14,566 bases of DNA from M3 sp045133615 (GTDB lineage Bacteria > Bacteroidota > Bacteroidia > Bacteroidales > Muribaculaceae), in contig JBGUUQ010000052.1 in assembly GCA_045133615.1 (NCBI GenBank), positions 1 through 14,566 on the forward strand. The letters are read 5' to 3'. How positions within the stretch are numbered: position 1 is the first letter of the stretch; each line of letters begins with the position of its first letter. The notes under the pieces were generated by a model. It had not been told where the DNA came from, made no database searches, and was given only the letters and a program-made list of their open reading frames with translations. Both the position numbers and the translations under genes were made by a program. This document shows positions 14,551 to 14,566 of the stretch, piece after piece.

Positions 14551-14566
14551 ATGAAAAACACCTCGG
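14551..14566 (+). CDS. Possible start of a further gene (cut by window edge)
   Basis: An ATG at 14551 opens a frame reading MKNTS before the window ends. Only five codons are visible, so this may be chance. An A/T-rich stretch precedes it, as for other starts here, but the adjacent terminator-like hairpin would have to be read through. Confidence 0.2.

Noticed and set aside
1..14566. CRISPR arrays, insertion sequences, toxin-antitoxin or phage-defence genes
   Set aside because: No regularly spaced repeats, transposase, recombinase or defence-type motifs were found on either strand.

Overview
The window looks like chromosomal DNA of a gut-type member of the Bacteroidales (phylum Bacteroidota). 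Four things point there. The partial 16S rRNA start reads like Bacteroidales. Strong promoters match the Bacteroidota primary-sigma consensus (TTTG, a 19-21 nt spacer, TAnnTTTG) and not -35/-10 boxes. Strong Shine-Dalgarno sequences are generally lacking. Several protein types are typical of the group (DUF4251, DUF6249-like, small WFTRK-motif membrane proteins beside an ECF sigma factor). Family level, perhaps Muribaculaceae, is a guess. No phage, insertion sequence, CRISPR array or obvious horizontal island was seen.

Layout. The first 322 bases are the 5' end of a 16S rRNA gene running off the left edge on the minus strand, with its leader and a strong promoter at 515-546. Divergent from it is dnaE (replicative DNA polymerase III alpha), followed by trxA (thioredoxin). 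Next is the nitrogen pair glnK-amtB (PII signal protein and ammonium channel) behind its own promoter, with a structured 3' region and a terminator. A secreted Sel1-repeat protein (7151-7852) converges on a minus-strand operon (9516 to 7921). That operon encodes a DUF6249-like membrane lipoprotein, an ECF sigma factor and a small two-helix membrane protein that is probably its anti-sigma partner. A tRNA-Cys gene follows. It shares a perfect 20-bp terminator hairpin with a convergent minus-strand gene for a periplasmic protein with two LTxxQ-like segments (Spy/CpxP-like). Next comes a minus-strand NlpC/P60 lipoprotein, then a divergent DegP/HtrA protease. Two tandem secreted DUF4251 paralogues follow, and a possible new gene start lies at the right edge.

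Functional reading. The left half is housekeeping (translation, replication, redox, nitrogen uptake). The right half is rich in cell-envelope functions: a sigma/anti-sigma module, a periplasmic LTxxQ-like protein, a cell-wall peptidase, a periplasmic protease and small secreted proteins. That the right half acts as an envelope-homeostasis neighbourhood is inference from gene content only. No wholly new system can be shown from the sequence. The best leads are the lipoprotein/sigma/anti-sigma operon, the diverged DUF4251 pair and the structured RNA segment after amtB.
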